Positions 29,816-39,930 of a DNA stretch of 64,000 nucleotides are shown piece by piece. The DNA is from Brucella cytisi (GTDB lineage: Bacteria > Pseudomonadota > Alphaproteobacteria > Rhizobiales > Rhizobiaceae): assembly GCA_012103075.1 (NCBI GenBank), contig JAAVLQ010000003.1, forward strand, positions 930,001 through 994,000. Direction: 5' to 3'. Each line of letters opens with the position of its first letter. Within the stretch, counting starts at the first letter, position 1. A program made the translations under genes and the position numbers. Below the pieces are notes generated by a model. That model was not told where the DNA came from. It searched no databases and saw only the letters and a list, made by a program, of their open reading frames with translations.

Positions 29816-31150
29816 TCGCGAAGTGCCCACAGTTCCATTTCAATACTGGGAAATTCACCGGCCAGATGCAGTGCAATTGCGCCTGATGAATCCAACTGGT
29901 GCCAGAGAGGGTTTCTGGTGTCGAGTTCGAAATAAACCGTACCAGATCGATAGGGAAGCTGTCGTGGCAACACCGGAAGCGGTCGTACGGGTATGCCCGG
30001 AAGAGCGACGTTTACCAGTTCGGCAATGCGTTCAACCGGTCCGACTTTGATTTGTGCAGGAAGCTTTCTGCGTAGCTCCTCCGCAGGCATTTCCGCGCGC
30101 ACCGCAAGAACAAAGCCTGCTCCTTTCAGGAGAGTCCGATCATTGATCGTTCCAACCCTGACACCGTGACGCCGTTCAGCAAGTTCGATTGCCACCGCTG
30201 ACTGTTCCAGCACGACGGAAAGAGAGGTTCGCAAATCGTCAAAGACGGCCGCAAAGGTTGTTTTGAGGTCGTCGTGACGGTAGGGAGGAAAGTCGGTCGC
30301 CCGCTTGCGTTCGGTTGTGAAGGTTGAAAGTTCACCCGCCAGCTGAATACAGTGTTCGTAAAGCACCATCGGATGGATGCGTGTTGCATTCGCCGCGATA
30401 TGCGCAAGCAGAGGCTCCGCGCGGTTCAGTATATGAAGCAGGAAATAATCGCCGATTTCGGCTGTACCGCGGACGGTTGGATCACCAATACGCGTTGCAA
30501 TAGCTTCGGCCCGGTGCCCCACAATTCCCAAAAGCTCTGTTAAAAGCTCTTTCAGGCGCGGTTCGGCCGCACAATTAAGGGAGGGGGGCAATATAGTCGG
30601 CATCAAGGACTACTGACTTGTCAGAGCGAACCTCAATGATTCTGCCAAGGCCGATCAGACTATAGCCGGCGAGATCGTCTCCGCTTTTGAGCAGTCGGAA
30701 GTTAAGTCGCCCAACGTCGATTGGAGCGACAAAATCTGTATCGATGTTGGCATCAGGAGCTTCATAGTGCGAAGCCACCAGCCCGGCTTTCGCGGCCTCG
30801 CCTCCATTGACAGTGACTTCCGCTTTTCCGGGTTGCCGCACTGGTAGCGCGAGATAGACCACCGCATTATGGATCTTTTCGTCGAGTTTCAGAGGTGCTG
30901 GCAAATCCGTGTCTACCGGAGCTTCGAAAACGGTTCCATCAGGCAGGATACCCCGCAGACTCGACAGGGCAAACTGTCCGATTGCCAGCGCGCTCCGATC
31001 GACATTGATTTCAGCCACCCCCCGGGGATACGCGTTTAACATTTCGCCGGTCATGCGAATGAGGCGTTCTGTCCATCGATCAGCCTGCTGGAAATGTTGA
31101 ACACGAAGGAACATTCCTTCGCTCCACGCAACTCTGTTTTCAAATTTCAT
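29812..31150 (-). CDS. tssK: T6SS baseplate protein TssK (ImpJ), one frameshift
   Basis: TssK forms trimers that link the T6SS baseplate to TssL/TssM. The start MKFENRVAWSEGMFLRVQHF is the family's signature (WxEGmfLxpQHFQ), followed by ERLIRMTGEMLNAYPRGVAE, FEAPVDTDLPAPLKLD and VYLALPVRQPG. After a frameshift near 30590 come PRLKELLTELLGIVGHRAEA, YFLLHILNRAEPLLAHIA, HPMVLYEHCIQLAGELSTFT, and the C-terminal LPRQLPYRSGTVYFELDT and WALRE. Length is about 446 residues, normal. The fha stop overlaps its start by 11 bases and its own stop overlaps tssL, so expression is tightly coupled. Confidence 0.93.
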
Positions 31151-32275
31151 GAGGTTTGTCCGTCTCTTCGTTGCGTGTTTGTGTCTTTTCGTTGTCTTCG
31201 ACTGACGTGCCACCATGCAAGAGCAGATCGCGTACGCTTAAACGCTGCCCCTTGTCGGAAAACTGATTGTGATAAGCTCTCCAGTACGTCAAGGCTGCAA
31301 GACCCGGTAAATGGCGTGATCGAGCATCAGTACGGGTTTCCGGGCGCGCAGGGTCAAACAGCTCCGCTGCTCTTTCGAACAGTCGCTCGGCGGCATGCAT
31401 CAATGATGCCTGACGGTGTTCCATTTTTGCAGCCGTCGCACGATGAGCGCTTCGTCAGATATTCCGGAACCCTCGTCAGGCAGGTCGACCGGGGCTAGAC
31501 CAAAAAGCGCTTCGTTTGCAGTTGTCATTTGTTCGAGCCGATATATTGCGGCCTCTATCCGCGCAAGGTCGGCAGCACCAATTTGCGGTGTTTCGTTCAA
31601 TGTCGCGAAGGGGACAATCTCGTCCGGCTTCTCGACAATAGGTCGTTCCACTTGCAATCGTGGCGAATGCGTCCGTGTTGCGGCCTGATGCTCAAGCGTT
31701 GAGCTCAAACCGGAATCCTGATCCCAGTCATCCGGCAATACCGGTCGCAGGCCTTCAGAAGGAGGCGGACCCTCCCAGCCGATCGTGACCTGTGTCCGGG
31801 GGTAGTGCTCTGGGGGAGGTCGGCTGGTTGCCGGTCGCTGGCCAGTATTCCATGTCCTCCGACACCTGTTGGTGTAACGTTGGCCAGTATCGACGATATG
31901 GTCAAAGGTTCGTCGCTAAGCCTCGCGCTCATCCGGATCGCCAACGCCATCAAGGGCCGGGCCGGACACAAGAACGTCGAATGCAAACTGTCCCATGACA
32001 ATTCTCGATCCGTCATGCAGCCCGGCACTTTCTCCGGCAACAACTGTCCTGCCGTCGACGTTTGTTCCGTTCGCGCTTTCATCATGCAGGACAAAGCCGT
32101 CCATACGTCGTTCGATCGTGCAATGCCGTTTTGAAATGGAACGGGTGTTGTCATGGATTTGCCAGTCGCATTCACTGGAGCGGCCAAGGGTCCGTCGACC
32201 GCGCTCCAGATGCCAGTCGCCCTTTGATACAGGCGTTTGCAAATGACCAGCGCTCTGTTTCAGTCTCAGCCGCAT
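31140..32275 (-). CDS. fha: T6SS FHA-domain protein Fha (ImpI), frameshifted
   Basis: A forkhead-associated protein that reads threonine phosphorylation in T6SS control. The start MRLRLKQSAGHLQ leads to the FHA domain (residues about 25-95): TLGRSSECDWQIHDN, SISKRHCTIERRM, GFVLHDESANGTNVDG. The conserved GR, S, H and NG residues of phosphothreonine pockets are all present. The linker holds acidic and proline-rich segments. The C-terminal part after frameshifts near 31920, 31735 and 31420 has LARIEAAIYRLEQMTTANEA and LMHAAERLFERAAELFDP, ending in SVRDLLLHGG, as in ImpI. Length is about 379 residues. It overlaps tssG by one base (TGATG) and tssK. It is expected to bind phosphorylated TssL. Confidence 0.9.
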
Positions 32276-33256
32276 CACCGATCATCCTCCAGCAAAGCGG
32301 GTCCGGGAATGATTATGGCATCCGCGCTATCACGATCAGCCGGCGCAATCCGGGCCCAGCTGTTCCAGCCTAAACGTACCGTTCCATTTCCCAGCTGGGA
32401 ACAGGGTATGTCTTCCTTCCTGAGTATATAACCGGAAATCGAACGTCAGCGCGTCTCCGGCGTAAAGGCGCGTTACTGCGTAAAGGTCCCTGATACGTCT
32501 GCTGTCGGGACGAAGGGAAAGGTAATCGTCGTAGCCTACCGGACCTATGACGACACGGAAGCTGCTACTGCGGTCAAGTATCGCGGACCCGGCCATGCTA
32601 TCGACACCCAGACGACAGTTGGCCTTGCCCGGCCCGGTCTGTTCCTGCGTTGAAACAGCAAGCCAGCGCTGGCGAAATTGTTCGATGCGTATTGGCAGTC
32701 CGCTGAAGTCGGCAAGCAGCGCCTGAAGATTTGCACCGTTGCGAACTCTGGATGCAAAGAAGCCACTATAACGCAGCAGGACATCCTGATCGACCCGGGA
32801 CTCCTCAACCGGGCGGGCCGTACCGAAACCGGCGAGTGAAAGAATGGCCGTGATGAACGCGTTTTTCCCCGATCCGCGCCAGCGCAGTAATCGGGCAAAT
32901 CTGTACTTTTCGCTCGCATCGGCGAAGAGTGTGGCGAGCCTTGCATTGAACAGGTCGATAAAGGCAGAAAAGGCATGTGACCGATTGCGCCGTTCTTTGA
33001 TTGCGATCTCGTTATAGGCCGGTGGCAGCGTACCTGTGGGGCCTGAGATGGCAGCAAGTGTCGTGCGCAGCCTCACAGTGTCCTGCTCACGCGTAACGTT
33101 ATCAACGGGAAACACGCCGAGTGAGACACCGACATGCGATTGTATCTGTGTTTCTTCACCTGAATACTGGGCAACCCGAAGCGCGGTGACCGGATCGAAA
33201 CGATTTGGTTCCCGCTCCAGAAGGTCAATCAGCTCGAACTGTGGTTCACGCGCCAT
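32275..33256 (-). CDS. tssG: T6SS baseplate protein TssG (ImpH), one frameshift
   Basis: A baseplate wedge subunit that pairs with TssF and TssK. From ATG 33256 (GGAGA upstream) it reads MAREPQFELIDLLEREPNRF and DPVTALRVAQYSG. It then carries the family motifs VSLGVFPVDNVTRE, AISGPTGTLPPAYNEIAIKE, HAFSAFIDLFNARLATLFAD, KYRFARLLRWRG, ARPVEESRVDQDVLLRYSGF and FRVVIGPVGYDDYLSLRPDS. A frameshift near 32370 must be corrected to obtain LGWNSWARIAP, the usual C-terminal element, and the stop overlapping fha. Length is about 327 residues, normal. It lies 12 bases after tssF. Confidence 0.93.
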
Positions 33257-33268
33257 CTGCAATCTCCA

Positions 33269-35045
33269 TCACAATAGCGGACGGTCAGCAGCACGGGCTG
33301 GCCAGCGTGCGACGGGGGCGTGACTGTCCACGCAGCCCGGCGGTCAGTCGCGTGAAACTGTTGATCGACGTGTAAAGTCCGAGAAAATGGTCGAGTACCG
33401 ATCCGAAAAGAAACGCGCTTGCATATCCGTGCGGTTTGGATCGAACTCTATTGTGATGTCAGTTCCGGTACGACTGCGCCACCGTTCAGACGGGCTGTCG
33501 AATGACTGGTTTCCACGCGGGTAATGGCATCAACAAAAACCGTGTTTCCGGTGTGTCCCTTATCGAATAGAGCGCCAGAATATCCTTTAGCGCCGTACCG
33601 CTTTTATCGGAAAGCGAGGCGTGGTTGAGCAACAGATGTGATATCAGGCGCCATTCGCGACCTGTGTGCTCGGTTCGTCGTATCGATGGTGTCGGCGGTA
33701 TCAGTGCCCGGATTGCTGCAATGCCATCATTTCCGCCGATTGCATTGAGGTGAGGATGTCCGCCGCCAAACGGGAGTCTTTCAGCCAGACTGCGGTTGGT
33801 GCAGAGTGCATCGACGCTTGCGACCATTTCCCGCGCGTCTGTTGGATGACGCTGACGATCGACGAACGCAATGTCGACATCTCCAGTGCTGTCGTCTGGA
33901 TCATAGTGGCGTGTGATTTGCCAGAATGTGCCAGTGGTTTCGCTTTTTGTGTTCTGCCGAAAAGGGTTGGCAAAAGCGCTCACCGCCATTCTTGTCGGAG
34001 AGCAAAACCCTTTCAACCGAATACACTTCCCGGCTGCGGTGTCTCCGGGCGTCTGGAAGAAGTCGATATTCGGTCCGTGTTCCGTCGATGACGACAGGTT
34101 CGCAGGGCTGATGGAACAAATTGACCACGGGTGACGCGTGCAGCTCGATATCCCTGACCGTGACTGATCGTTCAAGCTTGCGATCGGTTTCATCAAGATA
34201 GACAAATATTTCCAGTTTATCGCCGTCTGGTACCTCGATATTGTCGATATCGATAAACAGGAATTTTGTGGCAGCGCGAAAAATTCTGTCAGCAGCCTGT
34301 AACCATTAAAGCTGACAGCGGGATAAGGAAGCATTGCTTCTTCTGGTCCGAATCCCACGGGCCTCAGGCTGTTTTCTGGCAGAAAACGAGCATCCAGATC
34401 ACTGGAATGCCGCGCCACGGCAATACCGAGCGTGTGATTGCACAACAACTCATAAAGTCCTGTAGCCCGGCGCCGGGGGAGCAGCAAGGAACAGCCGCAA
34501 ACGCTTGAGTCCAAGCTCCTTGAAAGACAGCCTGCCGTTGGACGGGCGAAGAGAAAGCTGAAGGCAGGAAGCAGTTCCTGAAAACGGAGCGACAGGGGCC
34601 TCGATTGGCTGGCCGGATAATCTGGCCGAAACCAGCTCCACTGGAGCAAGCTCAACGTTTTGCGTGGTGCGAAAGCGGCATGTTTCGCCAGCGACTGCTT
34701 CTGAGGCGATTTCAGTCAGTCGCGGAATCCTCTGAACCGAGCCAAGTTGTTCCGAAGGTTGGAAGCTGACAATGCTCATTGAAGGCAGGGGGCAAGAAAA
34801 TGCGGATACAGCGTTTCGAGAAGCTCGTTCGTCAGTTCTGGAAACTCGTCATCGATCTTATGTCGAACGCGAGCCGCCGAATAGGCAAAGCTTTGAATCA
34901 TGCGCTCCACTTGTGGGTCATCCGCGACGTCCGCCGTCAGCCGGAGACGCCCTGCGATCTTTGGGAAAGCTTCCGCGAACCGAGCCGCTTTCTTTCGTAA
35001 TGCGGCTAGTTCTTCATTATAGCGCTGCAGAAAGCCTTCACTCAT
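33269..35045 (-). CDS. tssF: T6SS baseplate protein TssF (ImpG), heavily frameshifted
   Basis: The largest baseplate wedge protein. ATG 35045 begins MSEGFLQRYNEELAALRKKA, then FAEAFPKIAGRLRL, DDPQVERMIQSFAYSAARVR and FPELTNELLETLYPHFLAP, the strongly conserved N-terminus. Later pieces: MSIVSFQPSEQLG, ETCRFRTTQNVELAPVE, HKKRNHWHILA near 33950, PFGGGHPHLNAI, SIRRTEHTGREWRLISHLLL, a C-terminal HFLGLYTSINSFTRLTA, and an ending WPARAADRPLL, all TssF features. Six or so frameshifts lie near 34785, 34460, 34290, 33910, 33490 and 33390. Reconstructed length is about 592 residues, normal. The tssE stop overlaps its start. Confidence 0.92.
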
Positions 35046-35547
35046 GTGCGGCCTCAATCGAGAAGCGCTGCGAAGAGGGGTCTATTGTTGTTTCGAAATG
35101 AATTGGAGGCGCACCTTCCTGCAGCCTGTAATTTGCTTCAATACGCATTTTCAATGTGCGTTCGCCGGTTGTCCGGCTTTTGAGGATGGTCACGCGGACA
35201 TTATCCAGCCTCGTCTCGGTGCTGGCGATACGATGTTCAAGAGACCGTGCAAGGGCAATCTTCGCCTCATCCGTAACCAGATTGGCCGAAACAAAACCGT
35301 CCACGCCGTAACTGAGGACGGAATCCGACAGTTCGCCGAAAGAGCCCGGAGGCGAAGCCGGTGAACGTCTGGTATTGAGGAGCGCTTCCAGATCCCTGCG
35401 AATACTCTCTTGCAGCAGGCGCGTTTGGGCTGGGACGCTGATCGGTCCATCAGTCGGACGATCAGGTTCGCTGTCAAGGAGGCGATCAAATACCGATGTC
35501 GCGATAACACGATCCCGGCCAAGGTATTTGAGCAGTGGATCAGCCAT
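35038..35547 (-). CDS. tssE: T6SS baseplate protein TssE (ImpF, gp25-like)
   Basis: An intact 169-residue gp25-like baseplate protein. It reads MADPLLKYLGRDRVIATSVF, DRLLDSEPDRP, then TRLLQESIRRDLEALLNTRR, and the conserved SVLSYGVDGFVSANL, which in most family members is YGLPDl. It is followed by ALARSLEHRIASTETRLDNV and MRIEANYRLQEGAPPIHFET. TssE links the baseplate to the sheath and is essential in most systems. Its start overlaps the tagJ stop by eight bases and its stop overlaps tssF. It is free of frameshifts. Confidence 0.95.
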   Translation of the reverse strand: MADPLLKYLGRDRVIATSVFDRLLDSEPDRPTDGPISVPAQTRLLQESIRRDLEALLNTRRSPASPPGSFGELSDSVLSYGVDGFVSANLVTDEAKIALARSLEHRIASTETRLDNVRVTILKSRTTGERTLKMRIEANYRLQEGAPPIHFETTIDPSSQRFSIEAAHE

Positions 35548-36362
35548 GCGGTGTCATCCCGGCATCACCAGCAAGAGCGCGAAGGTTAGCCAGCTCGTGC
35601 AACGGTACCAGTTCATCGCCTGCAAGCAGGCAACGCTGACCACGTCCGAATGTGAGTCCCGGAACATCTTGCTCCCAGACCGTCTGGCGCGCCAGAAGCA
35701 TCGTTTCGTCCTCCGGCGTGCCGTTATAGATTGCAGGTAGCAGGACTGACGCTGATGCTCCATCATGGAGGGTCAGACGCGCTGGTCGGAACGCATAATC
35801 CCCGGGACGTGTGAGCGGTTCAGGATCAAGAGCGGCTATCCGGTCAAAACCGACCCATAAATAGCCGCCACCGGTCGTCAGTACTTCCAGAATGTAAGGC
35901 GTGCGATCATCACCATCACGCAGGAAGTCGACGAACTTGCCCGAGACCTCAAACCGGAGGGGTTCATCAAGTGCATCCAGCTCGGCGAGAAACCCGACCG
36001 CCTCGTCGAACGCCTGTTCGCGTATTGCAACAGCCAGTCTAAGGCTATCTTGTTCGCGCTGTGATGGCTCGCCGATAAATTGCGGGATCGCTCCGTGACT
36101 AAACCACGCCTCTCGCGCCGCCATGGCGCGCAATTGATGGCGAAGCAGGCCAAATCCCACCGCATCTTCTGGCGACAGTGTGGTGGCGAGGTTGCATTGC
36201 GCATCCGCGCGTTCGTAAGAACCGGACAAAATGAGCAGGTCTATATAGAGATGGCGGGCGAGTCTATCGCCGGTGCGGCCTTCACCGGTCCTGCGTTGCC
36301 CGGCGAGCAGCTTCCAGCGCACCGTTTTCGAGCAGGGCTGCGATCGTATCGGCAAAAATCAT
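35540..36362 (-). CDS. tagJ: TagJ (ImpE) accessory T6SS protein, frameshifted near its start
   Basis: ImpE/TagJ proteins bind the sheath protein TssB and are thought to help its recycling or assembly. From ATG 36362 the protein starts MIFADTIAALLENGALEAAR. A frameshift pair near 36290-36250 interrupts it before ARHLYIDLLILSGSYERADA. The rest matches the family: EDAVGFGLLRHQLRAMAARE, AWFSHGAIPQFIGEPS, RFEVSGKFVDFLRDGDDRTP, EVLTTGGGYLWVGFDRIAAL, then DYAFRPARLTLHDG and VLLPAIYNGTPEDE. Length is about 274 residues, normal. It overlaps the second tssC stop (ATGA) and the tssE start. It sits in the same place as impE of Agrobacterium. Confidence 0.9.
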
Positions 36363-37739
36363 GCGGTTCTTCTTTCAGAAGCTGTTTCGTTAAGCGGAAG
36401 GGCTGTAGCCGGCGTGGCATCTGCCACAAGCTGGAATGTTGTCGAAACGTCGTCCAGCTGGAAATGCGGCTGGAGCTGCACCGTACAGCTATAAGTTCCC
36501 GGACGCCCCGCACCTCGTGAACCTGAATACCGGCGGAACGCAACGGATAACGGGTGCGCAATGAAATATCCGCATCATCGTTGCCAAGTGTATAGGCAGA
36601 AAGCCAGTCCTCCAGCCTTCTTCTGACAGTATCGGCATCGGCTACGGTACCAATCTCGTCACGCATGATGACTTTGAGATAATGGGAGAATCTTGAAGCG
36701 CACAATACGTACTGGAGCATCGCGGCGGGCGCGCATTCTGTTGTGCGTTGCGATTACTGTAGTGTGGTGGGGCGTGAAGCGACTGGTTCGAATTGAATAT
36801 GACGGACGAAGACATATAGGTGGTTGCGACAGGTATGATACCGAGGTCGCATAATTGTTGTTCTTGCGCCGTGGTCAGGCGTATCTCGACCGGGGCTGTG
36901 CTGAAAGTCCATCGCTTTCGTGCCCGGGATCGTAAGGGGCAAGCAATCTGGCGGGGAGATAACCGCCATCTTCCGCGTCTTGAGAAACACCCCGGATGTC
37001 GGCAAACCAGCCCGACACCAGATAATTGCGTATGACAATCAACGCGAACGCAAAAGCACCATTTCCCCACAGCAGATGTCCGCCATCGGGCAGATGCGAT
37101 TCCTGAAAGGGAAACGGATCAACACGCTCACGCGTTGCGAAGCGATAAGGCATCCGCATGAGGATGCGTGGTCCAACAAGACCAAGAAAGCGTGTGTCAT
37201 CACGCATACGGAAGCTATCCCATCGCAGACGCAGGGGATCTTTTACAGTCTTTGATATGTCAGGGGGGCACGGCTGAGTTCGGAGAAGTCATGAAGCCCG
37301 ACAGTCCGGGCCCCGCTCCCGCGATGAATGGACAGAATGCGGCTGCAGCTGCCATGCTGACCTGAGTAAGCGTGGAAATCACGTCATGGCCATCTTTCAT
37401 GCGGGAGCAAGTTCGTAATTGCCTACAATAAGCCCAAACGGTTCGCCGCCGGGCATGCCAAATTCCCGGCTATAGACCGGTGGAAAAGATGACTTTGATC
37501 GAAATCGCTCGCGCGCTCCATCTCCCGCGCCAAAAGTCTCCAGCTGACATTGAGCACCTTGACTTTGATGTCACTGCCCCGCCTGCCATGCGGACGAGCA
37601 AAGCCAACCCCCGCCACGAGGACTCCGGGGCCCGGAAGCGGGGATCATGAAGTATCTCGTTGACCTGCCGGTTAAGCGTTTCATCGATCAGCGCAATCAG
37701 ATGATCAACCCGGCGTCTCAAATCGCTTGAGGCCGTCAT
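36359..37739 (-). CDS. tssC2: Second TssC-like sheath protein (ImpD/TssC40 type), heavily frameshifted
   Basis: A shorter homologue of the sheath large subunit. The start MTASSDLRRRVDHLIALIDE leads to NRQVNEILHDPRFRAPESSW, where the RGL motif of TssC follows. Next come DIKVKVLNVSWRLLAREMER, FGMPGGEPFGLIVGNYEL, STLTQVSMAAAAAFCPFIAG, FLGLVGPRILMRMPYRF, GNGAFAFALIVIRNYLVSGW, then LPARLLAPYDPG, LCDLGIIPVATTY, ASRFSHYLKVIMRDEIG and TRYPLRSAGIQVHEVRG. At least six frameshifts interrupt it. Reconstructed length is about 460 residues, close to the Agrobacterium ImpD (TssC40), which is encoded in the same operon place just after the main TssC. It may be an accessory sheath component. Its stop overlaps the tagJ start. 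Confidence 0.85.
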
Positions 37740-37757
37740 GGTACTTGGCTCTGTATT

Positions 37758-37785
37758 GGATGCGAGGCGTGAATGCCTCGCATCC
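37758..37785. repeat. Perfect stem-loop between the two tssC genes
   Basis: GGATGCGAGGC, a 6-base loop and the exact complement GCCTCGCATCC. It lies in the only sizeable gap (54 bases) of this part of the operon, between the stop of the main tssC (37794) and the start of the second (37739). There is no T tract after it. It could be an mRNA stabiliser or processing site that lets the tssB-tssC part accumulate over downstream baseplate genes. Confidence 0.75.
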
Positions 37786-37793
37786 TGTTTCCA

Positions 37794-39274
37794 TCAGTTC
37801 TTGCTCGGAATGCGGGCAACCATGCGAAGCGATGTGGTAAGTTCCTCCATCTGCAGCCATGGGCGCATCCGGGCAACCGCATTATACGATCCAGTCTGCC
37901 CGCGACTTCTTCCACAGTCACTTTTGCCTCGCGCAACGGATACTTGGCGCGAGATTCCTCGCCTGCAGCATCGTTGGCGTTGACGTAGTTGGAAATCCAG
38001 CGGTTAAGCGGGGCTTCGCAATCCGCGGCTTCCATAAAGGAGCCAATCTTGTCACGACCCATCACCTTGAGATAATGGGCGAAACGCGATGTCGCCATCA
38101 TATAGGGCAGACGCGCGGACACGGCAGCATTGGCGGTTGCTTCAGGACGATCATAGATCTTTGGCTTGTGAGCGGTTTGCGCACCAAAGAAGACGGCGTA
38201 GTCCGTATTCTTGTAATGACACAGGGGCAGAAAACCGAGCTTGCCCAACTCTGCATCGCGCCGGTCGGTAATGCCGACTTCGGTCGGGCATTTCAGATCA
38301 AGGTCACCGTCGTCACTCGTGAATACGTGCATCGGAAGGTTTTCCACCTTTCCGCCGTTTTCGGCGCCACGAATTGCTGTGCACCAGCCACTCTTGGCGA
38401 AAGCGTCCGTGAGGCGGGCACCCATCACATAAGCTGCGTTCATCCAGCAATAATTGTTGTGGGACAGTTCACCATTCTTCGCACCGCCGGTTTCGTCGAA
38501 CGAAAACTCATCAATCGTGATTGTTTTCGGTCCGTAGGGCAGGCGTGCCAGAACACGCGGCATGGTGAGCGCGACAAAACGCGAGTCATCGCTTTCACGC
38601 AATGAACGCCATTTTGTATATTCCTTCGTTTCGAAAATCTTCTCCAGATCACGTGGTCGGGAAAGTTCCCTATAGTCCTCAAAACCGAACATGCGCGGGC
38701 CTGCAGCCGAGATGAACGGTGCGAAAGCGGCCGCAGCAATCGAGGAGACACCCTGCAGGAGCTGAAGGTCTTCGAAGGAGTTATCGAACTCATAATCACC
38801 GATGAGGGCGCCCATTGGCTCGCCACCGGGGGTGCCGAACTCGTCCTCATAGATGGCCTTGAACATGCGGGACTGGTCGAATTCCACCGCTTTGGCTATG
38901 TCCTTGCCCAGTTCACGCTTTGAAGCGTTGAGGACGCGGATCTTGAGATTGGCACTCGTCTCGGAATTCTTCACGAGGTAGTTGAGGCCACGCCGTGCAC
39001 CTTCGAGTTTGGTGAATGCTTCCGATTGCATGATCTCGGCAAGCTGAAGCGAAATAACGCGGTCAAGCTCGGCAATGGCACTGTTGAGCGTCACAGTCAG
39101 ATTACGGTCATAGCGAACCGTGCCCTTCAGGGCCTGATCTGTTAATGTGCGTAGCAGATGCTTGGCGCGATCAGGCTCGGTCTGTTTGGTTGCATCAACA
39201 ACTTTTGCCAGTAGACTTTCCGCAGGAGCCGCCTCGAGAGTGGCTGCACTCTGGCTTCGCGTTTTGGTGCTCAT
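37794..39274 (-). CDS. tssC: T6SS sheath large subunit TssC (ImpC/VipB), one frameshift
   Basis: The main contractile sheath protein, which with TssB forms the tubular sheath around the Hcp tube. It reads MSTKTRSQSAATLEAAPAES and then TVTLNSAIAELDRVISLQLA with EIMQSEAFTKLEGARRGLNY, SANLKIRVLNASKRELGKD, DEFGTPGGEPMGALIGDYEF, VSSIAAAAFAPFISAAGPRM, RFVALTMPRVLARLPYG, NYCWMNAAYVMGARLTDAFA, CTAIRGAENGGKVENLP, PLCHYKNTDYAVFFGAQ and SRFAHYLKVMGRDKIGSFM. These are all standard TssC sequence. A frameshift near 37935 must be fixed to obtain the conserved end GSYNAVARMRPWLQMEELT, then SLRMVARIPSKN. Length is about 493 residues. It follows tssB. Confidence 0.95.
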
Positions 39275-39347
39275 ATGTGGGATCCCTGAAATTGCGCCTG
39301 AACTCTTCCGTCGGCGCGCTGGAAGTTTGGATCGAAACCCGCGACGG

Positions 39348-39857
39348 TCAGGCCTTGCCTTCCTTCAACTGTGCCAGTTCCTGCGCCAGTTTGGAAAGGT
39401 CGGCCTTGTTCTGCAGCACATCCTCGAGCAGACGCTCCAGGTCCTCCGAGCGGTCCGCCTTGCTTAGCAGATCACGCAATTCGTTACGGGCATCCAGAAG
39501 CGCCTTGAGCGCGGGAACCTGCTCAACTACTGCACCCGGCTCGAAGTCCTGCATGCTTTCGAACTTGAGAGATACCGCCAGATCGGAACCGTTATCCTCG
39601 ATCGTGTTCTTGACGCGAAACTCCAGACCCGGTGTCATCTTGCGCATGACTTCATCAAAATTGTCGCGATCAATCTGCACAAACTTGCGTTCGCCAAAAG
39701 GTTTCAGTGGTTCTGTCGGATTGCCCGAAAAGTCACCGAGCACTCCAACCACGAACGGGAGCTCCTTGACGACCATCGCGCCCTCGGTCTCAACTTCATA
39801 CTTGATATGAACGCGCGGCTTGCGAACCCGGTCCAGTTTTTCATGTACGCTTGCCAT
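39348..39857 (-). CDS. tssB: T6SS sheath small subunit TssB (ImpB/VipA)
   Basis: An intact 169-residue sheath subunit. It starts MASVHEKLDRVRKPRVHIKY with GGAGAG upstream, then VKELPFVVGVLGDFSGN with the conserved VVGDFSG-type motif, PLKPFGERKFVQIDRDNFDE, VMRKMTPGLEFRVKNTI, SLKFESMQDFEPGAVVEQVP, and the C-terminal helix with LLSKADRSEDLERLLEDVL that pairs with TssC. It is the second gene of the operon, between tssA and tssC, as in the Agrobacterium impABC order. Confidence 0.97.
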   Translation of the reverse strand: MASVHEKLDRVRKPRVHIKYEVETEGAMVVKELPFVVGVLGDFSGNPTEPLKPFGERKFVQIDRDNFDEVMRKMTPGLEFRVKNTIEDNGSDLAVSLKFESMQDFEPGAVVEQVPALKALLDARNELRDLLSKADRSEDLERLLEDVLQNKADLSKLAQELAQLKEGKA

Positions 39858-39930
39858 CTAACTCTCCTCAATGCTCCAGCCTGAAGGCGACTTATTGTGC
39901 CGCGGCCAGTCGTGTCTATCTGAAAAATCT

